Source: Pseudomonadota bacterium (GTDB lineage Bacteria; Myxococcota_A; UBA796; CAJQPC01). From it: a stretch of 57,894 nt of DNA. Shown piece after piece: positions 48,128-57,370 of the stretch. The stretch lies in contig JAAESX010000220.1 of assembly GCA_024228935.1 (NCBI GenBank), positions 1-57,894 of the forward strand. The letters are read 5' to 3'. The notes beneath the pieces are model-generated. The model searched no databases and was not told the origin of the DNA. It saw only the letters and a list, made by a program, of their open reading frames with translations. Within the stretch, counting starts at the first letter, position 1, and every line of letters begins with the position of its first letter. A program made the translations under genes and the position numbers.

Positions 48128-48297
48128 GGGTGCCTCCGGAAGGGGGGAGCGGGTATCGCGAGGCCCCCCCCGCCGCAAAAGGGGAGGTCAGGCGTTGACC
48201 GCCCTCGGTCTCAGGGCTCGCACGGGGCCGTCCCGCCGGTTAACGCCGGCGCTATTTAGCCCCTCTTCCCTGACACAAGTCTCCCAAGGTACCCACG

Positions 48298-49308
48298 ATG
48301 AGGAAGCTCCTGCCGGCGGTTCCGCTGGCGCTCCTGCTGCTGCCGTCGAGCCCCGCCGAGGCGGGTGGATTCGAAGCGAAGACGATGCGAGCCCCGCTTT
48401 CGTCCCGTGAGGTCGAACGTCCGCTGATCATCGGAAAGGGCTGGCTCGAGTTCGGCCTCGGTGCCGAGGTCAAGCAGGCCACCGGGTACTGGGGGCCGGA
48501 CGGCGAGCCGCTCGACTTCGACAGCGCCACGTGGCTCTACACGACCGAGAGCCTGGATCTCCGGTACGGGATCGCCCGCAAGGCCGAGCTCTACTGGCAC
48601 ATCCCGGTCCACTACCTCCGGCTCGAGAACGACCTTGGCGCCAACCAGAAGGGCCTCTACCTGGGCGACCCCCGGTTCGGCTGGAACTTCGAGGTCTACC
48701 GCAGCGACGCACCGCTCACCTCGGTCATCACGCGCGTCGAGATGAAGGTCCCCGCGGGCAACGAGGTCCCGGGAAGCTACATCGCCGGCCCGGCGACGTT
48801 CTCGAACTTCATCACGACCACCGGCACGGCGGACCTGTTGTTCGGCGTCGAGGGGAAGCGGCAGTTCGGCATCTTCGGGGTGCAGGGCGGCAGCCACTAC
48901 ACCTACCGGTTCAGCGGTCTGGCCAACTACCTGATCGAGACCGAGAACAACCAGTTCAACGCTCGCATCAAGCCGGGCTGGATCGTCGACGCGAACGTCG
49001 ACGGCATGGTCCAGCTCGGTCCGGTCGCCCTCATCGGTGGCGGCTGGTTCCTCAACCGGGACGAGACCCGCATCGGCACGACCTCGCCGGGCCTCTTCCC
49101 GGACCAGAACCTCGAGCCCGTCGCCGACTCCGGTGGCTGGGCCGCAGGTGTCCATGGCGGCGCGGTCCTCAACGCGACGCGCAACGTCGACCTCGTGCTC
49201 GATGCGGACATCCCGCTTCGTGGCGAGGACTTCATGTTCTTCCCGATCGAGGACCTCCACCCCACGCGGGGTGTGACCTGGTCCGCTGATCTCGAATTCC
49301 GCTTCTAG
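48298..49308 (+). CDS. Outer-membrane beta-barrel protein, first gene of surface operon
   Basis: 336 aa; signal peptide MRKLLPAVPLALLLLPSSPAEA/GG. The mature part is built of amphipathic strands (WLEFGLGAEVKQATGYW, DLRYGIARKAELYWHIPVHY, RFGWNFEVYRS, SVITRVEMKVPAG) and ends TWSADLEFRF, a C-terminal Phe for BAM insertion, so a barrel of about 14-16 strands is likely. No enzyme motif. It begins a plus-strand series whose next gene starts 10 bp after the stop. The divergent nucleotidase is 170 bp upstream, and the intervening DNA shows GC-rich short inverted repeats but no clear promoter. Confidence 0.85.
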   Translation: MRKLLPAVPLALLLLPSSPAEAGGFEAKTMRAPLSSREVERPLIIGKGWLEFGLGAEVKQATGYWGPDGEPLDFDSATWLYTTESLDLRYGIARKAELYWHIPVHYLRLENDLGANQKGLYLGDPRFGWNFEVYRSDAPLTSVITRVEMKVPAGNEVPGSYIAGPATFSNFITTTGTADLLFGVEGKRQFGIFGVQGGSHYTYRFSGLANYLIETENNQFNARIKPGWIVDANVDGMVQLGPVALIGGGWFLNRDETRIGTTSPGLFPDQNLEPVADSGGWAAGVHGGAVLNATRNVDLVLDADIPLRGEDFMFFPIEDLHPTRGVTWSADLEFRF

Positions 49309-49318
49309 GGGACTCTCG

Positions 49319-52300
49319 ATGCGTCTCTCGAATGTCCTCGCCCCGCTCGCCGTCATCGGTGGGCTCGCGCTCTCCGGCACCGCCGAGGCGGGCAAGTTCG
49401 CTTACCCGTACAACACCCCGGACCTCGACTGGTACTCCATCGAGACCGAGCACTTCGTCGTGCACTACCCGGTCTCGAAGGTGTCCATCGAAGATGGGAA
49501 CGACCACTACATCAACGCCGAGTTCTCGGCGCGGAAGACGGCCGACGTCTCCGAAGAGATGTGGCCGCTCATGTGCGCCGAGCTCAACTACTTCCTGAAG
49601 GAGCGGGTCCACGTCGTCATCGTGGACCAGCCGGACCGGCTGACGGGCTTCACGGTCCCCGACTGGGACTGGGTCGAGATCTCGGCCAACCCGGGTGGCT
49701 ACTTCTACCGGATGCGTGGTCGGGGAGAGTGGTTCTCCGACGTCATGATCCACGAGTTCGCGCACGTGGTCTCGCTGAAGGCCTCGAACACCATCTCCGA
49801 GGGTGCGCAAGGCGTGCTCCTCGGTGGTCTCTACAGCGACGGAATCCGCGACACCGAGTCAGGTGTGCAGTTCTTCGTCCTGCAGAACGACCCGTGGTGG
49901 TGGACCGAGGGCGGCGCCGAGTTCTGGTCGGACAACACCGGCTACTACGTCTGGACGACGCCTCGCGACGCCAACATCCGGATGACCGTCCTGCAGGACC
50001 GGCTCCTGACCTACGACGAGTGGGTCACGCGCGTCGACGCCAGCGACTGGGGCGACGGTGAGCGCGGCTACCAGCAGGGCTTCAGCATGGCGCTGTACCT
50101 GCGCGAGCGCTTCGGCGACGAGACGATGGCCCGCATGGCCATCGAGTACGGCAAGGGCTGGCGTCCCAACTGGGAGACCGTCATCGAGGACGTCCTCGGA
50201 GTCGACGGCCGGACGCTGTACGAGGACTGGCGCGCCTACATCACCGCCAAGTACGAAGGCCAGCGGGACGCCATCATCGCGGACGGCCTGGTCGAGGGGT
50301 ACGAGATCAACGGCCCCGGTGAGTGGCAGCACACGGACCGCGACGCCGAGGAGGCCTGGCTCCAGAAGGACAAGGTCGACCGCGAGCGCGCCCAGCACGC
50401 CACGGGCACCTGGGACATCGAGCCCAAGATGTCCGACGACGGCAAGTGGTACGGCGTCAACGCCCGTGCCCGCCTGAAGATCAGTGCCTCGGGCGAGGCC
50501 GGCCTCTGGGCCCTCTCCGGTGGCGAGAACACCGCCGAGGCCAGCCAGGAGGCCGGCGAGCTCAGCACCTCGATCCCCGTCGAGTTCATGCACGGCTGGG
50601 ACTTCATCCCGGGCGAGGACACCATCGTCGTCACCGCGTCCGAGCACTACTACCCGGGAACGAGCTTCGAGCACTGGACCCGCATGCGGGCCGAGATCGA
50701 CGGCTACGACTGGAAGATGCTGTTCGAGATCCCCTTGGAGCCGAAGGAGATCAAGGAGAAGGGACGCACCTACGACTCGCTCCGGTCGAAGACGACGCTC
50801 GGCAAGGAGCGGGATCCCATCAAGCCGATCCCGATCCCCAACACGTTCCGTGGCACCGACCCGGCCGTGAGCCCAGACGGCAAGCGGATCGCGTTCCTCC
50901 AGTACGAGGACGGCGGTCTCAATGTCGCCATCGTCGACCGGAACGGCGACAACAAGAAGCTCATCACGAACTTCGACGACGGGACGATGTTCCAGCGCGT
51001 CGACTGGTCGCCCGACGGTACCCAGGTCGTGGTCAGCATCTACCGCAACTACCAGAACGACATCATCACGATCGACGTCGACGGCGACAACGCCATCACG
51101 CCCATCACCTGGGACGGCGCCGAGTCGTTCGACCCCCACTGGGGGGCCGACGGACGCATCTACTTCACGTCCGACCCCGACGGCGTGATGAACGTCTTCA
51201 GCTACGATCCGGAGACCAAGGAGGTCTTGAAGATCACCAACGTCCTGGGTGGGGCCGAGTGTCCCTGGATCACCCCGGACGGTGACCTCCTCTTCTCGAT
51301 GTACACCGGCTTCGGCTGGAAGACCTACGGCCTGCCGAAGGAGCAGTTCCTCAACCGGCCGTACACCCACATGTTCGAGGTCGAGCCCGACATGGGGCTC
51401 GTCCAGGCCTCGCTGGACTACCGCGAGGACCTCTCGATCTACGAGGGGATGACGAAGAAGTACCGGTGGTCGAAGGCGCTCATGCCGCCCTCGGGCATCC
51501 CGCTCTTCCGCATGTCGAACGACTCGATGACGAACTGGGGCCTCTCCGGCGGCGCGCAGTTCTTCGCCCAGGACTACCTCGAGAACCACTACGTGCTCGG
51601 GGGCGCGGAGCTGGGCGAGGACAGCTCGGTCTACGGCTTCTACGAGAACAAGGTGCTCAAGCCCGAGCTCGGACTGTTCGTCCGGTCGGGCATGGCGAAG
51701 TTCGACTTCGCTCGCGCGCTCGACAACGACGGGGACCCGGCGACGACCACCGACGTCGAGATCTACGAGGGCAAGCAGTCCCAGACCTACTCGGTCATCA
51801 GCGGGACCGCGGCCTACGACTGGAACTCGGTCTTCTCCACCACGGTGAACGTGCTCGGCATCACGTACGCGTTCCGGACCACCGCGGACCCCGCGCCGGA
51901 ACCGTTCATGAACTCGGGCAAGGTCTCGCTGTCCGGTGACTGGAACAGCATCGCCCGCTACCGCGGCTGGTACTCGGGTCCGAACCCGGTCGGTCGCAAG
52001 GTGAACTTCACCTACAGCCGCGGCTTCACGGACATCGTCTACAAGGCGTACTACGGCGTCGATGTGGACGACGGGCAGCAGCTCGACAAGTACCAGTTCA
52101 ATCAGTACGAGTTCCGCTGGACCGAGCACTGGGCCGTCCGGCCGCCGTTCGGGTTCGACCCGCTCGGTCTCTTCGGTCTCGCCAGCCAGCACAGCCACCG
52201 CATCACCGCGGACCTGCAGGCCGGCATCATCGACCGGAACGTATCCTCGAACGACGAGTTCCGGGCCGGTGGTCGCCACCCTTACTTCTGGGGCTCGGGC

Positions 52301-52870
52301 GCCGTCACGCCGAACACGTTCTTCGCCGGCTACCCGGGCAGCAGCCTGGGCGGCGAGACGATGCTCATCGCGAACCTGGCCTACCGGTTCCCGATCGTGA
52401 CCGACATGAACAAGAAGATCGGTCCGCTGTACGTCTTCGACCTCCATGGCCAGATCATGGGGACCGCAGGAAACATGTGGTCGTACCGGCCGCCGGACGA
52501 CCCGAACAAGTACTACACGAACCGGTTCGACGCGCGCGTCGCCTACGACGAGAGCGATGTCCGTCGTGAGATCCCGTTCGTCGACTACTCGTACAAGAAC
52601 TCGCCCGTCGACGAGAAGGGCAAGGTCGACCCCAACTACCTGCTGACCGACATCGGCGCGGGGCTCCGGCTCTCCAGCACGCTCTTCAACCGAGCGAGCT
52701 GGAACAGCTTCGTCCGCGTCGCCTACGGGTTCAACGAGATCCGAGGCGTCGGCGACGTCAACGGTGACGACATCATCTCGACCGCAGACAACGGCCTGGG
52801 CGACTCGCTCTCCAACGAGACCGAGCTCCCCGGCGTCCGCGTGTACCTCGGCCTCGGCACGGGCTGGTAG
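49319..52870 (+). CDS. HEXXH peptidase + beta-propeller + C-terminal barrel, large surface protein
   Basis: 1183 aa, signal peptide ending SGTAEA. Residues about 30-330: gluzincin-like peptidase, with WYSIETEHFVVHYP, the zinc motif HEFAH (His145, Glu146, His149) and WTEGGAEFW (Glu197). Residues about 510-700: PD40/WD40-like propeller blades (DPAVSPDGKRIAFLQYEDGG, FQRVDWSPDGTQVVVSIYRN, FDPHWGADGRIYFTSDPDG). Residues about 730-1183: strand-rich, Tyr-rich domain resembling an Omp85/surface-antigen-type barrel ending YLGLGTGW. This combination suggests a protease displayed at and anchored in the outer membrane. It starts 10 bp after the first barrel gene. Confidence 0.88.
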   Translation: MRLSNVLAPLAVIGGLALSGTAEAGKFAYPYNTPDLDWYSIETEHFVVHYPVSKVSIEDGNDHYINAEFSARKTADVSEEMWPLMCAELNYFLKERVHVVIVDQPDRLTGFTVPDWDWVEISANPGGYFYRMRGRGEWFSDVMIHEFAHVVSLKASNTISEGAQGVLLGGLYSDGIRDTESGVQFFVLQNDPWWWTEGGAEFWSDNTGYYVWTTPRDANIRMTVLQDRLLTYDEWVTRVDASDWGDGERGYQQGFSMALYLRERFGDETMARMAIEYGKGWRPNWETVIEDVLGVDGRTLYEDWRAYITAKYEGQRDAIIADGLVEGYEINGPGEWQHTDRDAEEAWLQKDKVDRERAQHATGTWDIEPKMSDDGKWYGVNARARLKISASGEAGLWALSGGENTAEASQEAGELSTSIPVEFMHGWDFIPGEDTIVVTASEHYYPGTSFEHWTRMRAEIDGYDWKMLFEIPLEPKEIKEKGRTYDSLRSKTTLGKERDPIKPIPIPNTFRGTDPAVSPDGKRIAFLQYEDGGLNVAIVDRNGDNKKLITNFDDGTMFQRVDWSPDGTQVVVSIYRNYQNDIITIDVDGDNAITPITWDGAESFDPHWGADGRIYFTSDPDGVMNVFSYDPETKEVLKITNVLGGAECPWITPDGDLLFSMYTGFGWKTYGLPKEQFLNRPYTHMFEVEPDMGLVQASLDYREDLSIYEGMTKKYRWSKALMPPSGIPLFRMSNDSMTNWGLSGGAQFFAQDYLENHYVLGGAELGEDSSVYGFYENKVLKPELGLFVRSGMAKFDFARALDNDGDPATTTDVEIYEGKQSQTYSVISGTAAYDWNSVFSTTVNVLGITYAFRTTADPAPEPFMNSGKVSLSGDWNSIARYRGWYSGPNPVGRKVNFTYSRGFTDIVYKAYYGVDVDDGQQLDKYQFNQYEFRWTEHWAVRPPFGFDPLGLFGLASQHSHRITADLQAGIIDRNVSSNDEFRAGGRHPYFWGSGAVTPNTFFAGYPGSSLGGETMLIANLAYRFPIVTDMNKKIGPLYVFDLHGQIMGTAGNMWSYRPPDDPNKYYTNRFDARVAYDESDVRREIPFVDYSYKNSPVDEKGKVDPNYLLTDIGAGLRLSSTLFNRASWNSFVRVAYGFNEIRGVGDVNGDDIISTADNGLGDSLSNETELPGVRVYLGLGTGW

Positions 52871-52878
52871 GAGACCTC

Positions 52879-54504
52879 ATGACCATGCTTCTTCTCATCG
52901 CGGGCTGCGGCCGCAGCGTCACCGAGACCGACGTCAAGATGGCCGGTGTCGGCCTGGATCCCGACGAGATCGGTCCGGCCCCCGAGTACTACGGTGGCCT
53001 GGTCGAGCTCGACTACGTCCAGCTCGCCGGTGGTGGTCTGTCCCTCGGCGCGCTCGGCTTGCAGAGCTACGACGAGGTCGGACCCGGCTTCAACGGCTTC
53101 GCGCCTCCTTTCGTCGCGATCTACGGCCTGTCGTTCATCTTCGACGACCTGGTCCCGGCTCCGGACGCCCACCACGGCTCCATCGGCATCCCGCCGGACG
53201 TGATGGACAGCTGCTGGACCACGAGCGAGCCCTTCAGCTACCTGCTCGCGAGCACGGTCGAGCTCGGAGACCAGATGGTCGTCTCGAACGAGGCGGGCGA
53301 CGTCGTGCTCCCCCTCGGTCGTGTGCCCGAGCTGTACCCGGCCGACCCGCAGGACGTCTTCGTCTACTACTCGACCGTGGCCGCCTGGGTCGCCGAGCCG
53401 ATGACGAACTGGACCCCCGACGGCAACGGCGGGACCGAGCAGACCGTCCTCCGCCCCAAGAACTGGGGCTTCAACGAGACGGTGTCGCTCTCCTTCAAGG
53501 GCGGCCTGCCGCCCGTCGAGGCCCCGGTCTCGAGCATCCCGCTCCCGAGCGCCAGCGTGGGGGACCCCGAGTTCCTGCTGCCGGCGCCGGCGGACAACCT
53601 CTGGGTGTCCTGGGAAGGCCCGTACTACTCGAACGACCCGGACTACGCCTCGGACGGGGGCGAGCACAGCACGTGCGTTCGCTACCACCCCGGCGGCAAG
53701 TACTTCACGGGCCAGGGCACCAGCCAGGAGGTCAACGACGACTTCGCCGTCTCCGGCGCGATCGAGACCGAGCTGGACTGCACCACCTGGCCGGACCTCC
53801 CCTCGGGAGACAACTTCGCGACCACCGGTCAGATGGCGGGCCAGCTGTACACGGGTCCGTGGGACACCGAGGACGGCGTCACCTTCCACTGGAACGCGGC
53901 GGACAGCGCCGATGATGTCGTCCTGAACATCCGCTTCCTCGGGCCGGTCGACCGGACCGCCGACACCTTCAAGGTCCCGCGGGTGGCGCTGGACGCTCCC
54001 CCCGAGATCGACACGGAGTGGAACAAGCTCGTCGACCGCGACACGGTGACCGGAGCGGTGCCGGACGGCTTCCGCGCTGCACTCGCCTGCGACACCGAGT
54101 TGGGCGAGGTCGACGACACCGGTTTGGGCGAGGTCGACGACCCGCGGAACCTCGAGTGGGTCTTCGACCCGGCGCTCGAGAAGGCGGACGGGACTCTCAT
54201 CGACAGCCTGCGGGGCGACCCGACCTACAACATGGTCGAGGTCAGCTGCCGGCTCGAGGACGACGGCGAGTTCACCCTGACCAACAGCCACCTGGCCAAC
54301 GGTCTCCGGTACGCCAGCGAGCATGGCGCCGAGGGCGCACTCTTCTACTTCTCACGGTCCACCGAGTCCGATGCCCAGGTCCCCGATGTGCGGGACCAGG
54401 CCGGGTTCCGGCGGGACATCAACCCCATCAAGATTCGTGCGAATGCGGTCACGGTCGGTCGATTCTGGATCGACGACGTCGCGGACCTCGCGGTGGAGAA
54501 CTGA
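52879..54504 (+). CDS. Large lipoprotein of unknown function, surface operon
   Basis: 541 aa from ATG at 52879, 8 bp after the previous stop. MTMLLLIAGC is a lipobox (Cys10). The mature protein is strand- and aromatic-rich with few Lys residues and no enzyme signature; Cys residues occur in SCWTTSEPF, STCVRYHPGG, LDCTTWPDL, LACDTELG and VSCRLEDD, and may form disulfides. A 24-bp in-frame duplication gives the repeat ELGEVDDT-GLGEVDDP near residue 410. It is only one base from the next gene. No family recognised; likely a surface partner of the peptidase-barrel protein. Confidence 0.8.
   Translation: MTMLLLIAGCGRSVTETDVKMAGVGLDPDEIGPAPEYYGGLVELDYVQLAGGGLSLGALGLQSYDEVGPGFNGFAPPFVAIYGLSFIFDDLVPAPDAHHGSIGIPPDVMDSCWTTSEPFSYLLASTVELGDQMVVSNEAGDVVLPLGRVPELYPADPQDVFVYYSTVAAWVAEPMTNWTPDGNGGTEQTVLRPKNWGFNETVSLSFKGGLPPVEAPVSSIPLPSASVGDPEFLLPAPADNLWVSWEGPYYSNDPDYASDGGEHSTCVRYHPGGKYFTGQGTSQEVNDDFAVSGAIETELDCTTWPDLPSGDNFATTGQMAGQLYTGPWDTEDGVTFHWNAADSADDVVLNIRFLGPVDRTADTFKVPRVALDAPPEIDTEWNKLVDRDTVTGAVPDGFRAALACDTELGEVDDTGLGEVDDPRNLEWVFDPALEKADGTLIDSLRGDPTYNMVEVSCRLEDDGEFTLTNSHLANGLRYASEHGAEGALFYFSRSTESDAQVPDVRDQAGFRRDINPIKIRANAVTVGRFWIDDVADLAVEN
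54091..54138 (+). repeat. 24-bp tandem duplication
   Basis: Two adjacent 24-bp units, GACACCG..TTGGGCGAGGTCGAC at 54091-54114 and 54115-54138, differ at two positions and encode DTELGEVD/DTGLGEVD. It looks like a recent in-frame duplication inside the lipoprotein gene. Confidence 0.85.
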
Positions 54505-54505
54505 G

Positions 54506-57223
54506 ATGAACAGCACCGCATTCCTCGCGTTCGTGCTCGCCGGCTGCACCGTCGTCGACAACCGCGCCGAGTACTACTCCGGGGCCGAGCCCACCATCAG
54601 CGGCCTGGGCGGCGAAGGCTCCGAGGTCGGAAACCTCGGTGGCTACGAGGTCACCATCCAGGGCTCGCGCTTCGGCGACAACGTCGACGAGCTCGTCGTG
54701 ATGTTCGGCTCGACGAACGCCGAGATCCTGTCCGTGAGCGACAGCGAGATCGTCGTGACCTCGCCTGTCGGCCCGATCGAGGGCGGCGCGGTGGACATCC
54801 GCATCGCCACCATGGCCGGACAGGCGGTCTCGTACGCCGAGGATGGCGGCGGGTACCTCTACGACGTCGGCGATCTGTACGACGACCAGGTCAGCTACGT
54901 CGTCGTCAACGACTACTGGTACAGCTGCTTCGGCGGGGCCAGCTACTACGACGACCTGGGCAACGTGGACCTGGGTGGCGTCGTCTGCGGCGATATCCGC
55001 TACATCGGCCAGGTCGGCATCGACGGGGACGCCGCGCTGTACAGCAGCGTCATTCCCCGGTCGCACTCGGTCAACGTCGGCTGGTGGAGCGGCGCGGACG
55101 TCGCGGACGAGTGGGTTGTCGAGACCCCCGCCTACACGCCGTTCCTGACGTGGGTCGACGACCTCCGCCAGGACCTCCCGACCCCCGACGAGAAGATCAC
55201 GCTCCACAACCCCTTGTTCGAGGGCCAGAGCTGGTGCTCCGACATGGAGGCGCTCGGCAGCTGGTACTACGGCGGCGACGCCACCCACGCTCCGATGAGC
55301 CTGGGGCTCGAGGACGCCAACGTCGCGTTCGAGGGTGACTGCGGCCGCTCCAACAATGTGGAGTACGACGCCAGCCGGATGGACTTCTGCGAGATCGAGG
55401 AGCTCGGCGGCGACAGCAACGTCTACGAGGCGGACTGGCCGGTCGGCCGTCCCTTCTTCATGGCCAGGGGCGAGACGAGCGAGGACCCGAGCATCGGCCC
55501 CGCATCTTGCTTCGACGGCGAGAACAACGACAAGCAGGACGAGGAGACCGGTCAGAAGGTCGCCGACATGGAGGACCCCGACTGCAACTCCTGCTGGGAT
55601 GACATCGACAACGACGAGGATGGCCTGATCGACGGCTCCGACCCCGACTGCCACCCCTCCATCGTCATCGAGGGCCCCGGAAGCGGCCTGAACAACGTCG
55701 CACTGACCTTGCCCGAGCCGGTCCGGTTCGAGCCCATCCAAGGCTTCTCCGGCGCCGACGGCTTCGACGTGTTGTGGCCTGTGGTCGGCATGGACACGTG
55801 CTTCGACGATGAGGCGGACGACGACCAGGAGACGCAGCTCGACGAGGTCGCCTTGCGCCTCGCCTGGCGGCCGTCGGGCTTCACGCCCAGCGAGGCGCCC
55901 GAGATCATCGACGTCGAGACCAGCGTGCGGATGTCCATCACGATCCTCACGAGCGGCTGGTACGGCGGCGATGCCCAGCCGTTCCGGACCACCATCGTGG
56001 TGCCCGATGACAACAACTTCGACACGGAAGTCCCGGACCGCGCCTACCTCGACATGCCCGTCGAGATCCTGGCCCAGCTCCCGTCGCACTCGTTCCCGTC
56101 CGGAGGCTGCACGTACTCGCGCGGTCAGACCGGAGCGGCCGACTACTACACCTGCACGTGGGAAGACCCGACGAGCTCGAACAAGGCGATCTACGTCCTG
56201 ACCATCGACCGCGTCACCGAGTACCGCCTGCACAGCGACCTCGACGCGGTGGGCGGCGACGTCATCTTCGCGTACAGCACGGGTGACCTCGGCCTCGGGG
56301 ACTACTCGAACTACCAGGACGCCCCGTACGACTGCGGTTCCTGCCTCGACGAGGACGGAGACGGCTGGGTCGACGGAAGCGACCCGGACTGCGAGCTCGG
56401 CAACGCCGAGGACAACTCCGCGTTCGGCGAGAACCCCTGCAACGACGGGTTCGACAACGACCTGGACGACCTCATCGACTTTGAGGACCCGGACTGCGAT
56501 GACGGGTACGGGACCGAGAGCAACTGCCGCGACGACATCGACAACGATGGCGACGGCTGGGTCGACCGGGCCGACGGCGAGTGCCGCCTCGAGGCGCTGG
56601 GTGGCGAGGTCTACGGCGAGTTCGGAGACGACGACCCGAGCTGGACCTGCACGAACGGCGCTGACGACGACGGCGACGGCTGGGTCGACGCGGACGACCC
56701 GGGCTGTTTCTTCGGGGACGACCCCGAGGACGACGGCTTCGACGCTGACTTCGGCTGCAACGACGGCGTGGACAACGACGGCCACGGCGACATCGACGCC
56801 GAGGACCCGACCTGCGTGCTCGCCGACACGGCCGCCCAGGCCGACGAGGAGCCCGCCTACGCCTCGGACTGCGAGGACGGCGAGGACAACGACGCAGATG
56901 GCTTCGTGGACGCCCTGGACCCCGACTGCGAGTACGACAACCACCGCTTGGAGTTCTACGCGTTCCACGAGGTCGACGACCGTCCGCTGACCACGACCGC
57001 CTGCTACGACGGCGAGGACAACGACGGCGACACGCTGGTGGACGCCCTGGACCCCGGTTGCTGGAACCTGGAGCTCGGAGTGGAGCCGGACGGCTTCCTC
57101 GAGGACGAGGCCGACGACGGGGATTGCACGGACGAAGTTGACAATGACGGAGACACGTTCATCGACCTCGACGACGCTGGCTGCACCGTTGGCATCGGAA
57201 AGAACGAAGCGGACGCCGACTGA
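54506..57223 (+). CDS. Lipoprotein with IPT/TIG domain and about eleven Cys-flanked DND repeats
   Basis: 905 aa from ATG at 54506, one base after the previous stop. AFLAFVLAGC gives lipid Cys14. Residues about 26-110 are an IPT/TIG-like Ig fold (EPTISGLGGEGSEVGNLGGY and IVVTSPVGPIEGG). From about residue 335 to the end, units of the form C-x-D-G-x-D-N-D-x-D-G-x2-D-x2-D-P-x-C recur (CNDGFDNDLDDLIDFEDPDC, CTNGADDDGDGWVDADDPGC and similar). These Myxococcota-type repeats resemble thrombospondin-type-3/MopE metal-binding loops, so calcium binding and disulfides are likely. Strongly acidic. Last gene of the operon. Confidence 0.88.
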   Translation: MNSTAFLAFVLAGCTVVDNRAEYYSGAEPTISGLGGEGSEVGNLGGYEVTIQGSRFGDNVDELVVMFGSTNAEILSVSDSEIVVTSPVGPIEGGAVDIRIATMAGQAVSYAEDGGGYLYDVGDLYDDQVSYVVVNDYWYSCFGGASYYDDLGNVDLGGVVCGDIRYIGQVGIDGDAALYSSVIPRSHSVNVGWWSGADVADEWVVETPAYTPFLTWVDDLRQDLPTPDEKITLHNPLFEGQSWCSDMEALGSWYYGGDATHAPMSLGLEDANVAFEGDCGRSNNVEYDASRMDFCEIEELGGDSNVYEADWPVGRPFFMARGETSEDPSIGPASCFDGENNDKQDEETGQKVADMEDPDCNSCWDDIDNDEDGLIDGSDPDCHPSIVIEGPGSGLNNVALTLPEPVRFEPIQGFSGADGFDVLWPVVGMDTCFDDEADDDQETQLDEVALRLAWRPSGFTPSEAPEIIDVETSVRMSITILTSGWYGGDAQPFRTTIVVPDDNNFDTEVPDRAYLDMPVEILAQLPSHSFPSGGCTYSRGQTGAADYYTCTWEDPTSSNKAIYVLTIDRVTEYRLHSDLDAVGGDVIFAYSTGDLGLGDYSNYQDAPYDCGSCLDEDGDGWVDGSDPDCELGNAEDNSAFGENPCNDGFDNDLDDLIDFEDPDCDDGYGTESNCRDDIDNDGDGWVDRADGECRLEALGGEVYGEFGDDDPSWTCTNGADDDGDGWVDADDPGCFFGDDPEDDGFDADFGCNDGVDNDGHGDIDAEDPTCVLADTAAQADEEPAYASDCEDGEDNDADGFVDALDPDCEYDNHRLEFYAFHEVDDRPLTTTACYDGEDNDGDTLVDALDPGCWNLELGVEPDGFLEDEADDGDCTDEVDNDGDTFIDLDDAGCTVGIGKNEADAD
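55508..57190 (+). repeat. Array of degenerate DND metal-binding repeats
   Basis: About eleven copies of a roughly 60-bp unit encoding C-x-D-x2-D-N-D-G-D-G-x-x-D-x-x-D-P-x-C. The first and third are degenerate (CFDGENNDKQDEE, CFDDEADDDQETQ) and a central domain of about 140 residues without repeats separates the first three from the last eight. Confidence 0.85.
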
Positions 57224-57237
57224 GAGCGGGGGCGTCT

Positions 57238-57260
57238 TCAGGGGTGATCAAATCCCTTGA
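57238..57260 (+). other. Hairpin overlapping the rRNA promoter -35
   Basis: TCAGGGG (57238-57244) pairs with CCCTTGA (57254-57260) around a 9-nt loop, one G-U pair included. It begins 14 bp after the last stop codon of the surface operon and ends within the TTGACG -35 element. It could terminate the operon transcript, but there is no T tract. Confidence 0.35.
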
Positions 57261-57284
57261 CGCTCCTGGACCCGCCCATTAAAT
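57257..57284 (+). promoter_or_regulatory. rRNA operon promoter
   Basis: TTGACG (57257-57262), a 16-bp spacer, and TTAAAT (57279-57284); shifting by one gives TAAATA with 17 bp. A GC-rich discriminator (AGCGGCGCGC) follows, as at stringently controlled rRNA promoters. It lies about 190 bp before the 16S 5' end. The region 57285-57478 is the transcribed leader. Confidence 0.65.
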
Positions 57285-57370
57285 AGCGGCGCGCTTCGGG
57301 GAGGAACCCTCAACGAAGCACCGTCGGAGGCTGGCACAGCCCCGACAAACCTGCTGACGAAAGTCGGTTC

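Noticed and set aside
54449..56968. 839-codon minus-strand frame over the DND-repeat lipoprotein
   Set aside because: It arises because the complement of GAC/GAC-rich repeats reads as Val codons; the plus strand has a lipobox, TIG fold and Cys-flanked repeats.
55508..57190. Possible CRISPR-like repeat array
   Set aside because: The periodicity is protein-coding (Cys-Asp-Asn repeats in one frame), units are divergent and there are no unique spacers between identical repeats. No CRISPR array was found in the window.
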